Under the pieces are notes generated by a model, which was not told the DNA's origin, made no database searches, and saw only the letters and a list, made by a program, of their open reading frames with translations. Made by a program: the position numbers and the translations under genes. Below, one piece after another: positions 43,789 to 54,596 of a stretch of 64,000 bases of DNA. Source of the DNA: Thereva unica (lineage: Eukaryota; Arthropoda; Insecta; Diptera; Therevidae); NCBI GenBank assembly GCA_949987705.1, contig OX465283.1, positions 51,002,953-51,066,952 of the forward strand. Direction: 5' to 3'. Positions within the stretch are counted from its first letter, which is position 1. Each line of letters begins with the position of its first letter.

Positions 43789-46700
43789 CTAGCAAAAAAC
43801 CCGCGTGCGTTGCAACGCCTTTAAGTAAAAAAGACTATTTGTGCACAGTCCGCAGGTGGAAAAAGGTTTAATGAAAACAGAACAAATTTACAAAAATTGA
43901 TTTTGGATACATATAAAAATTTAGAGTTACCTCTAAAAAAAGTGGCGACCTGGGCATAATTTCACCAATATGCCCGCAAAATTTGTTTCTTGTTTCAGAT
44001 TTAAAATATTTCTTGATATACTACATTAATGACTTCTTCAGGATTAGGTGCAAATAAGAACATATTAAGTTTTGATGTTACACGTGACAGAGCAACGTAC
44101 AATTGGCCGTGTGAAAAACACTGAACACTCAGGTCAATCCCGGAAACGTTCAATGTTTGGCCCTGTGCTTTATTTATTGTCATCCCAAATGCTACTTTAA
44201 TGGGGAACTGGAGTCGTTTGAACTGGAAAGGTAAATCCGTGGGTATTATTGGTATTTTTGGTATCAAGACCATTTCTCCAGTGCCGCAGCCAGTTAATAT
44301 TGTACACTCAATCAAAAATTTTCTCAAATTTGTTATTTGTAGTCTTGTACCGTTGCAAAGTCTTGGAGGGTTTAGATTTCTCAGTAAAATAATAGGTATA
44401 CCTACTTTTAACATTAATTTATGTGGTGGGGTACCAGGAGGTGTTAATGAATTTAAAAATTCAGTAGGGTAATGGACTGCTTCCTCTGCATCTAAGACCG
44501 TGTCAACTGAATAGTAAATTTTTAATGGTGCGTCACACTTGGCAAGAATCAAATCATTGACTATATTGACTTGCTCATTTGTTGGCGACAAAATAGCCCT
44601 TTCTTGAAACCAATTAAGCGACTTAGTCGATATGTTCTGAATATCCGGATATACCCTTTCGATCAAGTCCGATATATTTGGTACCGAAACAAAGATATTT
44701 GTAAGGTTTACTTTACCATATCTTCCTTGAAATTTACCATTCCCTATTTTGAGTAAGTCATTAGCAAATTGAACATTGTCTTGTTCGGAAGATAGAACTC
44801 TCATATTAGTTTTAAGTTCCAATTTTGTTATGTGCGGCCATAAGTAAGATTTCTTCAAAGATGCATTGACTTCGTCTGCTCTGGTCCCTCTTGCTATTAC
44901 TGGCAAGATTTGACGGAAGTCTCCAGAGAACAAAACTGTACAGCCACCCATAGGACTATTCTTCTGGCGCAAATCGCGCATTGTTCTATCCAATGCTTCA
45001 ACAGATGTTTTATGGGACATAGAAGCCTCGTCCCAAATAATCAATGTACAATCTCGCATCAATTTGCCAGTATTACTTTGCTTTGAAACATTGCAGACAC
45101 TGGAGGTATCGTCACTACAAAGTTTCAGGGGAAGTTTAAATGCAGAGTGAGCAGTTCTCCCGCCATCTAAAAGTGTAGCTGCAATACCAGACGATGCCAC
45201 AGCAAGGGCAATCTTGCCGCCATGTCTAACTTTTGTGAGAAGCAGATTAATTAAAAAGGTCTTACCTGTGCCTCCAGGAGCGTCCAAAAAGAAAATGTTT
45301 CCTTGGTTATTGTTAATTGATGACATTACCAAATCATAAACAATTTTTTGTTCGGGATTTAAACGACACTCGTTTCGAACAGCCTGCATGAGTCGGCAAT
45401 AATTGTAATTTGCATCTGGTAAATACTCTACATGGGGTGTCGTTAAGTTAGTCGGTAAAGGAAGACCAAATTCTTTTATAGATTTGCCTGATAGAGATTC
45501 CACTTCTTTGTTTATTTCAAATAAAGCCTCATCGAACATATTTTGGTCGTAGTCTATATCATCTGATAACAGTTCTTGTCGTCTTCGATGCAATATGTCC
45601 TCAGTCATGCTTTCGCGATACTTTTGCCAAAGGAGTAAAGGATCAGTAATTTGACAAAACGATATTATTATAGCAAATAAATATCTGAGTGATTTTACTG
45701 TACAGCATAGGGCAGCTTCAGATAGCGTATTTTCCCATTGAGAATCATCTTCTAACAGACCCATTGCTTTGCATGCACCTTGATAGGTATCATAAATCAC
45801 ACCTTGCACAGTGCGTAGGCTTTCAAAAGACGTGGGGCCTTTAACAATGTGGAGTAGCATCCTCAAGTGAAAGCATTCACTGTTGTTAGGATGAACTACG
45901 TATATCCTGCCAAGAGCATCTGTTTTTTTTATACCGGGTTGATTTTCAACCGTTGCTCCTTGTTTTCGTCGCTGGAATTTTTTTGTAACTTGATTCCACG
46001 TATAATAGCTTGGAACTTTATCATAGGTTAAATATTTTGCATAGTTATCTTCAGGGCATAATTTGAAAAACGATGTTAACGTTGTGTCGCGGGGATTGTT
46101 AACAACATCGTTGACATTATTTTCTGAGAAATATACTCTTTGCCCATTTTCTAAATGAACTGCTAGGTGTGTAATAGCCGGTGATCGTTCGTGTACGTTA
46201 AAAGACAAAATTCGCCATACTGCTTCGGAGCTGCAAATATAACGACCGGACTGATATTGTTCCAATTCATTTGTTGATTGTAAGCTAAACGTAGCTTGAT
46301 CACTACCTTTATTTATATATTTTGTTACATACTTTATCGATTTCACAGAACTACACAGTTCAACATTGATGTGGCAGTCGAATATTTTAAGCAAGAGCTT
46401 ATTGTATGGAACTACCCATCTGTTGTCAATTTCATGATTTCGAACAGTAGCCATATGCCCCCCTTCTTCAGGTGATAATCTTCTATATTTTGGGTATCCG
46501 TCGTCACCAGTTGATGTATGAGTCCGAAACACTTTCGGAAATTTTTTGGAACACTTTCCGTCATTCATACATGGTGAATTATGATTTAAAGCTCCACATG
46601 GCCCATGAACCATGTGCCTTACCACAGTATCATACAGTACTGCATCTTCTTCGTTATTGGGTATCTCTGCTGTAATTACACTGTCAATTTGGTCTGCTCG

Positions 46701-49359
46701 AATTTTGTTTCTTAACCATAGAAGCAGATGTATGTGTGGCAACCCACGTTTCTGCCATTCAACTGTGTACATATGACAGCGTGGAGGACCAAATATGTGA
46801 ACTTTATTTATGAGAAACAATAGCTTTTGCACTTTTAAATGAAATACTCTATTAAGTACATCATACCTATCTTGAGGAGTAGCATTAGGATGGAGGTTAT
46901 TTTTGATCTCATGCCAGTTTGGATTACACGTCATGGTGATAAAAAGATCCGGTTTTCCGTAATTTTTGACGTATACCATCGCGTCTTGTGTTTTTTCGTG
47001 TAGATATCTCGGCCCTCCAGTAAAAGTTGATGGCAATATTACCAACTGTCCAATATTGTTGCTGTGTTCATTAGAGTGCAAGGCGTCCTGCAAGTGAACA
47101 TAATTTTCAGCACGTAATTTCGTTTGGTTGTTCCTTATAAAAGCCAAACGCTCAGATTCGATTTTTGCATACTGATCTACTAAATATTGGTTAAGTAACA
47201 TGCCGTATCTAAGCATTATGTTTAAATTGTTCTGGCGCTCCATAATACGATAGCAATAAAAGTTCATGCACGATACTGTTTTTCGTAGTGGAGCTCTAGT
47301 GACGGCATCAACTTGAGGTATATCGATGGAGTATCCATTTTCCCCTCGAGGAAACATCAAGGGATATTGTAGGCTATCATAGGATCGATGTAATTCAGAA
47401 ATTCTTTTAAGATTTTCATCACGACTTCGTAGCACGATATCCCTTTTATCAAATTGTTGTCCAGCAATGACAACAGCTACTTCACTCGTAGAGGGGGCAT
47501 TATATCGCCCGCGGTGTTCACCAGCAGCTACCTTGTTAGCGTGAATCACTACATTATAGTCAGGGACATTAGGAGGAACACTTTCCATAGCTGTTTTGAA
47601 AGATTTTACGTAACTGTTGTGCGAATGTAACATGTCTTGTAGTGACCTGATCAATGTACTATCAAGCGGGTTTTTTGAATTCATGCTAGATCGTGTAGTA
47701 GCTTGTGTCTCAGGATCGGCAATAAAATAAATTTGCAAAAATTTATGTTCTTCAGGGCGATAAGGAAGAAGACTGCCAGCAAGGTGGTACACCTGGCCCT
47801 GCACTTTAAACGTTGGCATAAAGCCACGTTGTAGCACTTGATGACTTTTGAAAGAAGTCATTTGGAAAGCGTTATTATAACGTCTAATGTTACGCAAAAA
47901 TTCTTTATTTTTTGGGTGACTTCCATTAAGAAGAGACCTTAAAGGTTCCGGGGGCATTTCTATCTCGTCTAATTTAACTTTTCCATTAGAACAACACATG
48001 CCTTTATTCTCGTCTTTCCATCTCAATGCCCCACAAAATTTGCAAGCAATAGATGGACTACCTATATAAACTAATGGATTGTTTCTGTAATCCACTGATG
48101 GATCATAATTCATTGCAGAATTTTCTTTGTTTGTCCATCTATTAACAGTTTGCCTTGAGTTTTCATGTCCGTTATGATCATAAGGCGGTTCTTCTTCATT
48201 TGACGTTTCACTTACTCTCCGAGCATTAATGTTATTTTCCGTCGCTGATTCACGTACTGTGGGGGAAACATTCATGTCCCTATTTAAGGAATGATCATCA
48301 GCGTGAATTGCAGGCTCTCGTGGTCTCCTATTCATTTTTCTCATTCTATTTTTTAATAAACGACTTTTTAATAAACGGCTTAACCTTTCGCCATTGTCTT
48401 CATTAATACGACTTAAGCGCACTCTTTTGGCATCAGCTGAATTGCGATTTAATTGTGATTTACGTCTAGGCATTTCTAATATTATTTAATTTTCCTGTAT
48501 GTCGGACTTAAACTATAAATAGGTTAACCTATTAAAAGTATAAAAAAAAACGAACTAACGAAGAAAACTGACAACTTACTTTGATGTTTTTTTAATAAAC
48601 ATACATGTACATATATGTACTTACACTCCCAACATTCCTGTTCTAAACTAAGAATATGTGTCTACTTAATTAAAAGTAGGCTAACCCAATCCAAAATAAG
48701 AAAAAAAACCGAATTAACGAAAAAAACAACTTACTTTGATGTTTTTTAAACTGAATTAAGCAACAAACAAAAATCCGCGACAACCTTGCGCTTTGAAGTA
48801 TAATGAAATACTAAAAAACTTTCAGCAACCACTTGCAATGACGTGAATAACTGAGGAAATGCTCGCTCGGTTATCCTCGGGACCCATCGCGTTCGACGCG
48901 CTGCGCCTGCGCTGCATGCAGTACATGAACCCAGCCAGTCTCGCCTGCCATAGCCGTCGATTTATTTTAATTCTAATGACCTTTCACAAATAAAGCAATT
49001 TGAAAATCATTAAAATTGATATTGTGAGTCAACCATGAAAGATAGACATAAGCTGCCGTGGACTTTTTTTTAGAACTTCTTGAGGGGAACTATTCCACCA
49101 TACATTATTTTCGTGTAACTTTAACTATTTGCGCTGCACGCGCCACAGAAGCTCTTAAGGGACAATGAATTTACAAATATCGTCATACCGGTAGCTTGCT
49201 TTCGCAAAATGTTCATAAATTATAGCCTATAACCTTCCCTGATAATCTCTCTTTCTATTGGTGAAAACCGCATGAAAATCCATTCAGTAGTTTCTGAGAT
49301 TAGCCCGAACATCCACAAACTCAGCGCGGCTGGAAACTTAAATTTATAATATGTAAGGA
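43789..49359 (-). mobile_element. complete putative autonomous Helitron (5571 bp)
   Basis: On the minus strand the element starts at 49359 with TCCTTACATATTATAAATTT, preceded by A, and ends at 43789 with …GCGGGTTTTTTGCTAG, followed by T. A|TC…CTAG|T is the canonical Helitron boundary. Just inside the 3' end is a palindromic GCGTTGCAACGC (about 43811-43822), the usual subterminal hairpin region. A 1490-codon Rep-helicase frame occupies the middle. About 885 bp of 5' non-coding DNA includes the well-known Helitron-like words GTTTTCACCAATAGAAAG and AGGCTATAATTTATGAAC, and a diverged internal duplication (about 48545-48600 and 48700-48745). Another 3' end of the family lies at 58237. Confidence 0.9.
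44001..48473 (-). CDS. Helitron Rep-helicase transposase, full length and open
   Basis: An unbroken 1490-residue protein starts at ATG 48473. The N-terminal third holds a Cys-rich patch (CKFCGALRW… GMCCSNGK). A HUH-type Rep nuclease follows: RGLPHIHLLLWL (HxH, about residues 578-585) and YVTKYINKG, with two tyrosines near residue 718 that would attack DNA. The C-terminal part is a PIF1-type SF1 helicase: Walker A APGGTGKT (about 1066-1073), LIIWDEASM (about 1147), GGCTVLFSGDFRQILPVI, and the C-terminal GMTINKAQGQTL (about 1433) plus QLYVALSRV. This is the standard Rep-Hel layout and length for animal Helitrons; no fused endonuclease or OTU domain is seen. It would nick the element, unwind one strand and drive rolling-circle (peel-and-paste) transposition in the nucleus. 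All key motifs are intact. Confidence 0.95.
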   Translation of the reverse strand: MPRRKSQLNRNSADAKRVRLSRINEDNGERLSRLLKSRLLKNRMRKMNRRPREPAIHADDHSLNRDMNVSPTVRESATENNINARRVSETSNEEEPPYDHNGHENSRQTVNRWTNKENSAMNYDPSVDYRNNPLVYIGSPSIACKFCGALRWKDENKGMCCSNGKVKLDEIEMPPEPLRSLLNGSHPKNKEFLRNIRRYNNAFQMTSFKSHQVLQRGFMPTFKVQGQVYHLAGSLLPYRPEEHKFLQIYFIADPETQATTRSSMNSKNPLDSTLIRSLQDMLHSHNSYVKSFKTAMESVPPNVPDYNVVIHANKVAAGEHRGRYNAPSTSEVAVVIAGQQFDKRDIVLRSRDENLKRISELHRSYDSLQYPLMFPRGENGYSIDIPQVDAVTRAPLRKTVSCMNFYCYRIMERQNNLNIMLRYGMLLNQYLVDQYAKIESERLAFIRNNQTKLRAENYVHLQDALHSNEHSNNIGQLVILPSTFTGGPRYLHEKTQDAMVYVKNYGKPDLFITMTCNPNWHEIKNNLHPNATPQDRYDVLNRVFHLKVQKLLFLINKVHIFGPPRCHMYTVEWQKRGLPHIHLLLWLRNKIRADQIDSVITAEIPNNEEDAVLYDTVVRHMVHGPCGALNHNSPCMNDGKCSKKFPKVFRTHTSTGDDGYPKYRRLSPEEGGHMATVRNHEIDNRWVVPYNKLLLKIFDCHINVELCSSVKSIKYVTKYINKGSDQATFSLQSTNELEQYQSGRYICSSEAVWRILSFNVHERSPAITHLAVHLENGQRVYFSENNVNDVVNNPRDTTLTSFFKLCPEDNYAKYLTYDKVPSYYTWNQVTKKFQRRKQGATVENQPGIKKTDALGRIYVVHPNNSECFHLRMLLHIVKGPTSFESLRTVQGVIYDTYQGACKAMGLLEDDSQWENTLSEAALCCTVKSLRYLFAIIISFCQITDPLLLWQKYRESMTEDILHRRRQELLSDDIDYDQNMFDEALFEINKEVESLSGKSIKEFGLPLPTNLTTPHVEYLPDANYNYCRLMQAVRNECRLNPEQKIVYDLVMSSINNNQGNIFFLDAPGGTGKTFLINLLLTKVRHGGKIALAVASSGIAATLLDGGRTAHSAFKLPLKLCSDDTSSVCNVSKQSNTGKLMRDCTLIIWDEASMSHKTSVEALDRTMRDLRQKNSPMGGCTVLFSGDFRQILPVIARGTRADEVNASLKKSYLWPHITKLELKTNMRVLSSEQDNVQFANDLLKIGNGKFQGRYGKVNLTNIFVSVPNISDLIERVYPDIQNISTKSLNWFQERAILSPTNEQVNIVNDLILAKCDAPLKIYYSVDTVLDAEEAVHYPTEFLNSLTPPGTPPHKLMLKVGIPIILLRNLNPPRLCNGTRLQITNLRKFLIECTILTGCGTGEMVLIPKIPIIPTDLPFQFKRLQFPIKVAFGMTINKAQGQTLNVSGIDLSVQCFSHGQLYVALSRVTSKLNMFLFAPNPEEVINVVYQEIF

Positions 49360-49504
49360 TTACAGCAGTTCAAATAAAGAATCGTCAATATCCGACAGTC
49401 ATGTCTCTTTCTCATGTGAAAATTTAATTGCCAAGCCTTTCCACAAGAGATCGAATATGATGCCCAATTGTTCCCAAATGCTATTAGCTAACCTACATAC
49501 ATCA
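49360..49504. other. short flank between the Helitron and the RTE mosaic
   Basis: The Helitron target flank lies here; nothing further was recognised. Confidence 0.4.
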
Positions 49505-50662
49505 TAGCTCCGCCGTCGTCTGGTCCGACATTCACGGTGTGAAAGGAGGAGGGGGATCGACATGCCGAATTAACCAGAATCGGGATACCGAAGAAACTTG
49601 GCGAGAAACCGCATGGGTACACGAATTAACTATTTACGAAATAATGCCACCGCATCCGGGGCTGCCGATGTGCCAGCGCTGGAGCCATGCTGGTGAGAAG
49701 CTACTGGCCAAAGACCAAAATTAGTCAAACCGAAAATTGAAATTCAGTTCGCCGCGTGGATTGTACATCTGTGATCTTATCGGAATTAGGAGTCCCCTTA
49801 AAGCTGGTACAACTGATCAAATGCACAAAAAATAGCTCACTGGCGAAAGTAAGGATCCAAAATGTTATAACAGAAGAGTTCGAAGTACGACAAAGACTTA
49901 GACAAGATGACGGATTGGCCTTCTGCGTGAGAGCATTAAAAGGCGAGAATTTGCTGAGAGCTTGCAACAAATATTAAACCAGCCAACCGTTTCTGAAGAC
50001 ACAAATATTGCAGAGCTGTATGTAGAGTACGACAAAGGGCGCTATATTGACAGCAGCAAAACAAGCATCGGTGATGTCCAAAGAAATATGAAACACTATA
50101 TCTCGGACAAAACCTGGCAAAAAATAGAACGCAGGAGGGCCCTGCGTGAGCTTTACAAGCGACCCGGAAAGACGTTACCAACTTGAACGGTAATACTCTC
50201 AACTACACCGAGAGGTAAAGAAAAGTGGTCGGCGTGATAAAAGGCAGCAGATAAACGTGCTCGCAGAAAAAGCGAAAAAACGCGGCAAGTACAGGCAACA
50301 GTAAGGTGCTGTACCAAATCACTAAACAGCTCTCGGAAAAGCACTCTACTAAAAAGCATAACGAGTGCGTACTCTGAATGGTTCACTTGCACAGGAATCT
50401 CAGAAAATAACAACAATGCACAGCCAATAAGAATCACTACCGTAGCCCCATCCAAAACGGAAATAGTAACTGCGTTTCATGCGATGGCCAATGGTAAAGC
50501 AGCTGGAAAAAATGGCATCCGCTAGAATTGTTGAAGCCTCATAGCCAATCCTGGAAAAAGCAAGCAGCACTCTAAGGAGGAGGATTGGACGGAAAGTATC
50601 ATAGTCAAAATACCCAAAAAGGGTGACCTAACAATATGTGACAAGTGGGAGGGCATCTGTCT
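49505..50662 (+). mobile_element. mosaic of RTE-like LINE pieces
   Basis: Three segments are joined head to tail. 49505-49765 is the family B leader (as at 26.87 kb). 49766-49935 encodes an RT scrap, SELGVPLKLVQLIKCTKNSS and FEVRQRLRQDDGLAF. 49936-50662 is family A linker and RT entry: ENLLRACNKY, then QRNMKHYISDKTWQKIERRR, KSEKTRQ-like, HAMANGKAAGKNGIR, and IIVKIPKKGDLTICDKWEGI. The segments are out of normal pol order (an RT piece precedes linker sequence). Stops and shifts are frequent. The family D LINE begins immediately after. Confidence 0.6.
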
Positions 50663-50663
50663 A

Positions 50664-51990
50664 GTATTTTCTTCTTCTTCTTTAACGGCTCTACAACCGG
50701 GATCCGATCTTGGCCTCTCGCAACTGTTCTCTCCACCGGTCCCGATTCTGAGCCGATGTCATCCAGTTTGACATCCCTAAGCTCTGAGCGTCCTGGTCTA
50801 CGCCATCCTTCCAGCGAAGGTTGGGTCTCTCTCGCTGTCGCACCCCATAGGTCTTACCGCAGAGAACTTTCCGAGCAGGCTCATCTTCACTCATACGAGC
50901 TAGATGATGCCGGCATTAAAGAGTCTCCGGAATCGTCCTTTCTCACATACGGGCCAACAATCCTTCGCAGTATTTTCCTCTCGAAAACGCCCAAGAGGTT
51001 TGAGTGCTTTTTGCTAAGCACCCACGTTTCGGATGCATATGTGAGAACCGGTAAGACCAACGTCTTATATAGTAAAAGTTTAGACGTTATGGTTAAATAC
51101 TTAGATTTAAAGAGCCTTGACAGACTATAGTAGGCTTTGTTGGCTTTTAGCAGTCGTGCACTTATTTTTCCTTCCATGCTATTGTCGGTTGCTACTATTG
51201 ATCCAAGGTAGGTAAAAGATTTTACCACGCCAAACTTGTGTTCCTCTACCTTTATTATGGGACCAAAGTTAGGAGATCTTGTAGACGAGGCCACCATGCA
51301 ATTCGTTTTGCTTTCGGTAATGTGCAGTCCCAGGTTTCCTGCCGCTTGCTCAATCTGAGTGAAAGCTTCTTGTACAGATGTTATTGTTCTTCCAATGATG
51401 TCAATGTCGTCTGCGTAAGCCAGTAATTGGGTGGACTTGTGGAGGATTGAACCCCTTGATGTCACGCCCGAGTCTCGGATCACTTTCTCCAACGCCAGGT
51501 TGAGGAGGAAGCAGGTCAGACCGTCCCCTTCTCGGAGTCCATTATAGATGTTGATTGGTCTGGACAGTGTTCGGGATACCTTTACTTGGCTTGACATATT
51601 GGTCATGGTCAACCTATATAGTCTTGTCAGTTTGTTGGGGATGCCGAATTCTTTCATGGCTTTGTAGAGTTCTACTCTGGCTATGCTATCATAGGCGGCT
51701 TTAAAGTCTATGAAGAGGTGTTGAATTGAGTTTTGAAACTCTAGAGCCTTCCTGAAGGTGAGAATGTGATCAGTCGTTGGTGTGCCTGGGCTGAAGCCAC
51801 ACTGGTATTGGCCTATGATGGTTCTGGCGTATGGGGCCATCCTGTTTTGTAGAATAGCAGAGAATATCTTATACACGGTACTCAACAACGTTATACCGCG
51901 ATAATTAGTGCACGCTGTGATATCTCCTTTTTTATGTACCGGGCAGAGGATGACTTTTCTCCAGTCTTCTGGCATCACTTCGCCCACTTC
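50664..51990 (-). mobile_element. LINE family D, 5'-truncated, with GAA-repeat 3' end
   Basis: The 3' end (left side) reads, on the minus strand, GTAGAGCCGTTAAAGAAGAA and more GAA, abutting the family A RTE pol at 50663. Coding continues to about 51990. The last pol codons (50691-50894: GKTYGVRQRERPNLRWKDGV, MTSAQNRDRWREQLREAKIG) are in a different frame from the main ORF. A second 3' end of the family is at 24.39-24.55 kb. No target duplication was identified. Confidence 0.75.
50887..51987 (-). CDS. LINE reverse transcriptase, family D, RTE-like
   Basis: A 366-residue open frame with a nearly complete RT domain: MPEDWRKVILCPVHKKGDIT at the start, NYRGITLLSTVYKIFSAILQ, GQYQCGFSPGTPTTDHILTF, LFIDFKAAYDSIARVELYKA (first Asp), GLREGDGLTCFLLNLALEKV, LLAYADDIDIIGRT (YADD intact), then ESKTNCMV, SFTYLGSIVATDNSMEGKIS, and the tail VLPVLTYASETWVLSKKHSN with FERKILRRIVGP. 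Endonuclease and the first RT block are absent (5' truncation), and a frameshift near 50890 removes the last 70 residues. The catalytic residues look intact but the protein is partial. Clade placement (RTE versus another group with the same tail) is uncertain. Confidence 0.8.
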   Translation of the reverse strand: MGEVMPEDWRKVILCPVHKKGDITACTNYRGITLLSTVYKIFSAILQNRMAPYARTIIGQYQCGFSPGTPTTDHILTFRKALEFQNSIQHLFIDFKAAYDSIARVELYKAMKEFGIPNKLTRLYRLTMTNMSSQVKVSRTLSRPINIYNGLREGDGLTCFLLNLALEKVIRDSGVTSRGSILHKSTQLLAYADDIDIIGRTITSVQEAFTQIEQAAGNLGLHITESKTNCMVASSTRSPNFGPIIKVEEHKFGVVKSFTYLGSIVATDNSMEGKISARLLKANKAYYSLSRLFKSKYLTITSKLLLYKTLVLPVLTYASETWVLSKKHSNLLGVFERKILRRIVGPYVRKDDSGDSLMPASSSSYE

Positions 51991-53589
51991 ACTTCGTCTT
52001 CGCTCCTATACTTGCACAAACTTTAATGCAGGCTCTTTTAATATCCTAAAATGAATATCTTCAAGCAGATTACAAAAGGATAAAATGAAACTGAAAATGA
52101 AATCGCATAAGCTATTTTTATACACCCAAAATAAAATACAATATTGGCAATGCATTACATTCCTCGTTTTCCTCCTTACGCTTACTTTCATATAAAACCA
52201 ATAGATTGATTGATGATTGGATTGATCCTATCATGGGAATACGTAAATTATCCGAAAATATATGACATCCCACCAATGTTTAAGGATATCATTTCATATC
52301 ATCGAATATTATCGTTGCCCTGAGACACAAACTTTCAATTCTGTTTATTTAAGTTTCACAGGAGAAACTTTTATATATGGTAAAAGTCTCCAGCCACTGT
52401 CTGTTAGCACCAAAACCTTGGCCGCAATAAAACTTCTCAGCTGGGAGTTGAATTGATTGATTTCGTAGCCCCTAACCTATACCGAAAGACAACATTTATG
52501 GGAGTTGATTGGTTTCCTGCTACTCTCGATATTAATCCCACAGCAAAAAATCACAGCCAGCTGTGCCATATCCTTTCCCAGAATCGCTTCTACTAGATTT
52601 CATCTACAATATTATCTTAATATATAGTAATAAAAGGATATGCGTATATATGATAGCATTTAATTACTCCAGGATAATACACGTGATGATGATGATGAAG
52701 GATTTAAAAATTAGAGAGGATTTTTTTTAAATAATTAAAAAGTTTTGTATAAAATTTTACGGTAATTCAAGGTTTTTTGTTATGATATCTGCTCAGAAAA
52801 TTTAGTATTTTTGTACTAGTACAGCAACAAAAAAATAAATCAGATTTTAATTTTTTCTTATCTTTCAACCTTTTCAGAAGAAATTTTGCTAGAAATTTAA
52901 AGAAAACCGGATCCCAAGCTCCTTTCATTCAACTTTCCTCCACTATTATCCTTCATAAAATAACTCCACAAACTGCCATCTCAATTTTTAAGAGATATCT
53001 TCCTTTTTTTATGCAATTTTTTTTGCTATTATTATTATTAAAACTTTTTTCTACAATGACTTCCTCATTTTTTTTTTTTTTCGTGAAAAGATACGATTAA
53101 TGTGAGCCTAGTAATATCTATACAATGAATATTTTTAAGCAAATTAAAGAGGCACAAAATTAACACATAGACATCACAATTTGTACAAGGATATGGCTAG
53201 AGAAAGTTAATTTTATGCATGTTTAGATAGGATTCAAGCGGAGGCGTATCCGACAAAACAGGGTCAATATTAATTTAATTATATTATAGCCACAGCATCA
53301 GGAAGCTTAACACGGATTCGTATGGTAAATTTCACTTCTTAAACATCGGCTATTAATGTGCAAATAGGTTTACCCAAAATTTATTTACGAAAATGCTGTG
53401 CGGGAGACATTGTTATTAAAATTCAAATGAAATAATTTAGTGATATTTTGAATGAGAAAACAATTAAAATCATGGTCATGTAATATAGTAATGTGCATAT
53501 GGATATGTATGGAAATCTTTAATTTTTTATAATAGCTTGCCTTATTATTAATAATTATTCCTTATAATTTTAAAGCGATCTTGTTCTTT
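51991..53589. other. AT-rich non-coding stretch, nothing recognised
   Basis: This stretch contains long A/T runs and no motif-bearing frame or bounded repeat. Confidence 0.4.
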
Positions 53590-54120
53590 AAATTTTCTTG
53601 TTCTTATACTCGTTTAATCCCTCATAGGACATAGGGCGGAAACATTTGCCTCCAGCGGAGTCTGCTTTGCACGACAGTTCTCAGCTCTGACCAGTTGATC
53701 TCCCAGTTGTTGCGGCTAGTAGTGTTCTCCTCCACGTTGTTCTAGGTCTTCCGACTCGACGGGATCCTTACGGATTCCATTCAAGGACCTGTTTGGCTAG
53801 ATTTTCGTTTTCGCGTCGGAAGGTGTGGCCAACCCAATTCCATTTCCTTCGCCTGATTTGGTCGTCTATCCTTTCTTGGCCGACACATAGTTCTTCGTTT
53901 GAAATTCTATCTAGCCAGGGGATTTTTAGGATACGAACGTAAGCATCTGTTGATAAAAACTTGTAGGCGCCCTGTTATGAATTGGGTGACTTTCGTTGGT
54001 TCGCAATCGTACTAAAGATCTCCATATGGGGAACAGGCGTGCTTATGCGCTTCGTGCTTTATTTATTCGGGAACTGCCGTCTTTTTCTGCACCGCCATTT
54101 TCGGTAACAGTACTACCGAG
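53590..54120 (-). mobile_element. RTE-like LINE (family C), 3'-end copy
   Basis: Minus-strand reading: KLQVFINRCLR, then IPWLDRISNEELCVGQERID, DQIRRRKWNWVGHTFRRENE, GSRRVGRPRTTWRRTLLA and SALCPM near the end, in several frames. It is the longest of the three copies of this 3' end and includes the region deleted in the 8.4 kb copy. A hAT MITE adjoins its upstream side, directly after ACTACCGAG. Confidence 0.7.
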
Positions 54121-54297
54121 TAGTGATGAGCAAACTCAAGAACAAGACAAGACTAATCTAGTCTTGTTCTTGTCTTGTTCTTGCTCAGTTTGTCTTGTTC
54201 TTGTTCTTGCAAGCATAACTAAGTCTTGTTCTTGGTCTTACTAAATGTGCAAGAACAAGACAAAACTGTAAGAACAAGACCACTTTTGCTTATCACA
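54121..54297. mobile_element. hAT-type MITE, third relative (TAGTGATGAG family)
   Basis: The left end is TAGTGATGAGCAAACTCAAG; the right end, inverted, is TGTGATAAGCAAAAGTGG, a diverged form of the same terminus. The interior repeats CAAGAACAAGAC and complements, as at 10.85 kb. No exact target duplication remains. Confidence 0.65.
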
Positions 54298-54596
54298 CAT
54301 ACTGCTAAGATATTCACTATACAGAGCAAAAGAGAGTGATTAAAATCGGTTATAGCAATTGATAAATCAATTGAGACTCGGAGAGTCCTTTCTCTTTGAA
54401 TAGGTTTTCTAGATCCTATTCTTCTGATTTTTCAAATGCTTAAGTTTATTATTGAACCAAGGTGGAGAAGAGCTGGGCAATTTTTGGGGCTCATAAGGTA
54501 CGCAAGAAACGACCCAGTGGGAAAAATTGGGAGCGATGCACAGGGGAGTGTACTTGGAGTACTCTCAAGGGAGCTTTCTTGGAGTTTTCATAAATT
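54298..54596. other. short non-coding stretch
   Basis: Nothing was recognised apart from several GGAG/CTCC-rich words (for example GGGGAGTGTACTTGGAGTAC near 54543). Confidence 0.35.

Noticed and set aside
44200..46675. Plus-strand frames within the Helitron
   Set aside because: They are shadows of the 1490-codon minus-strand Rep-helicase gene.
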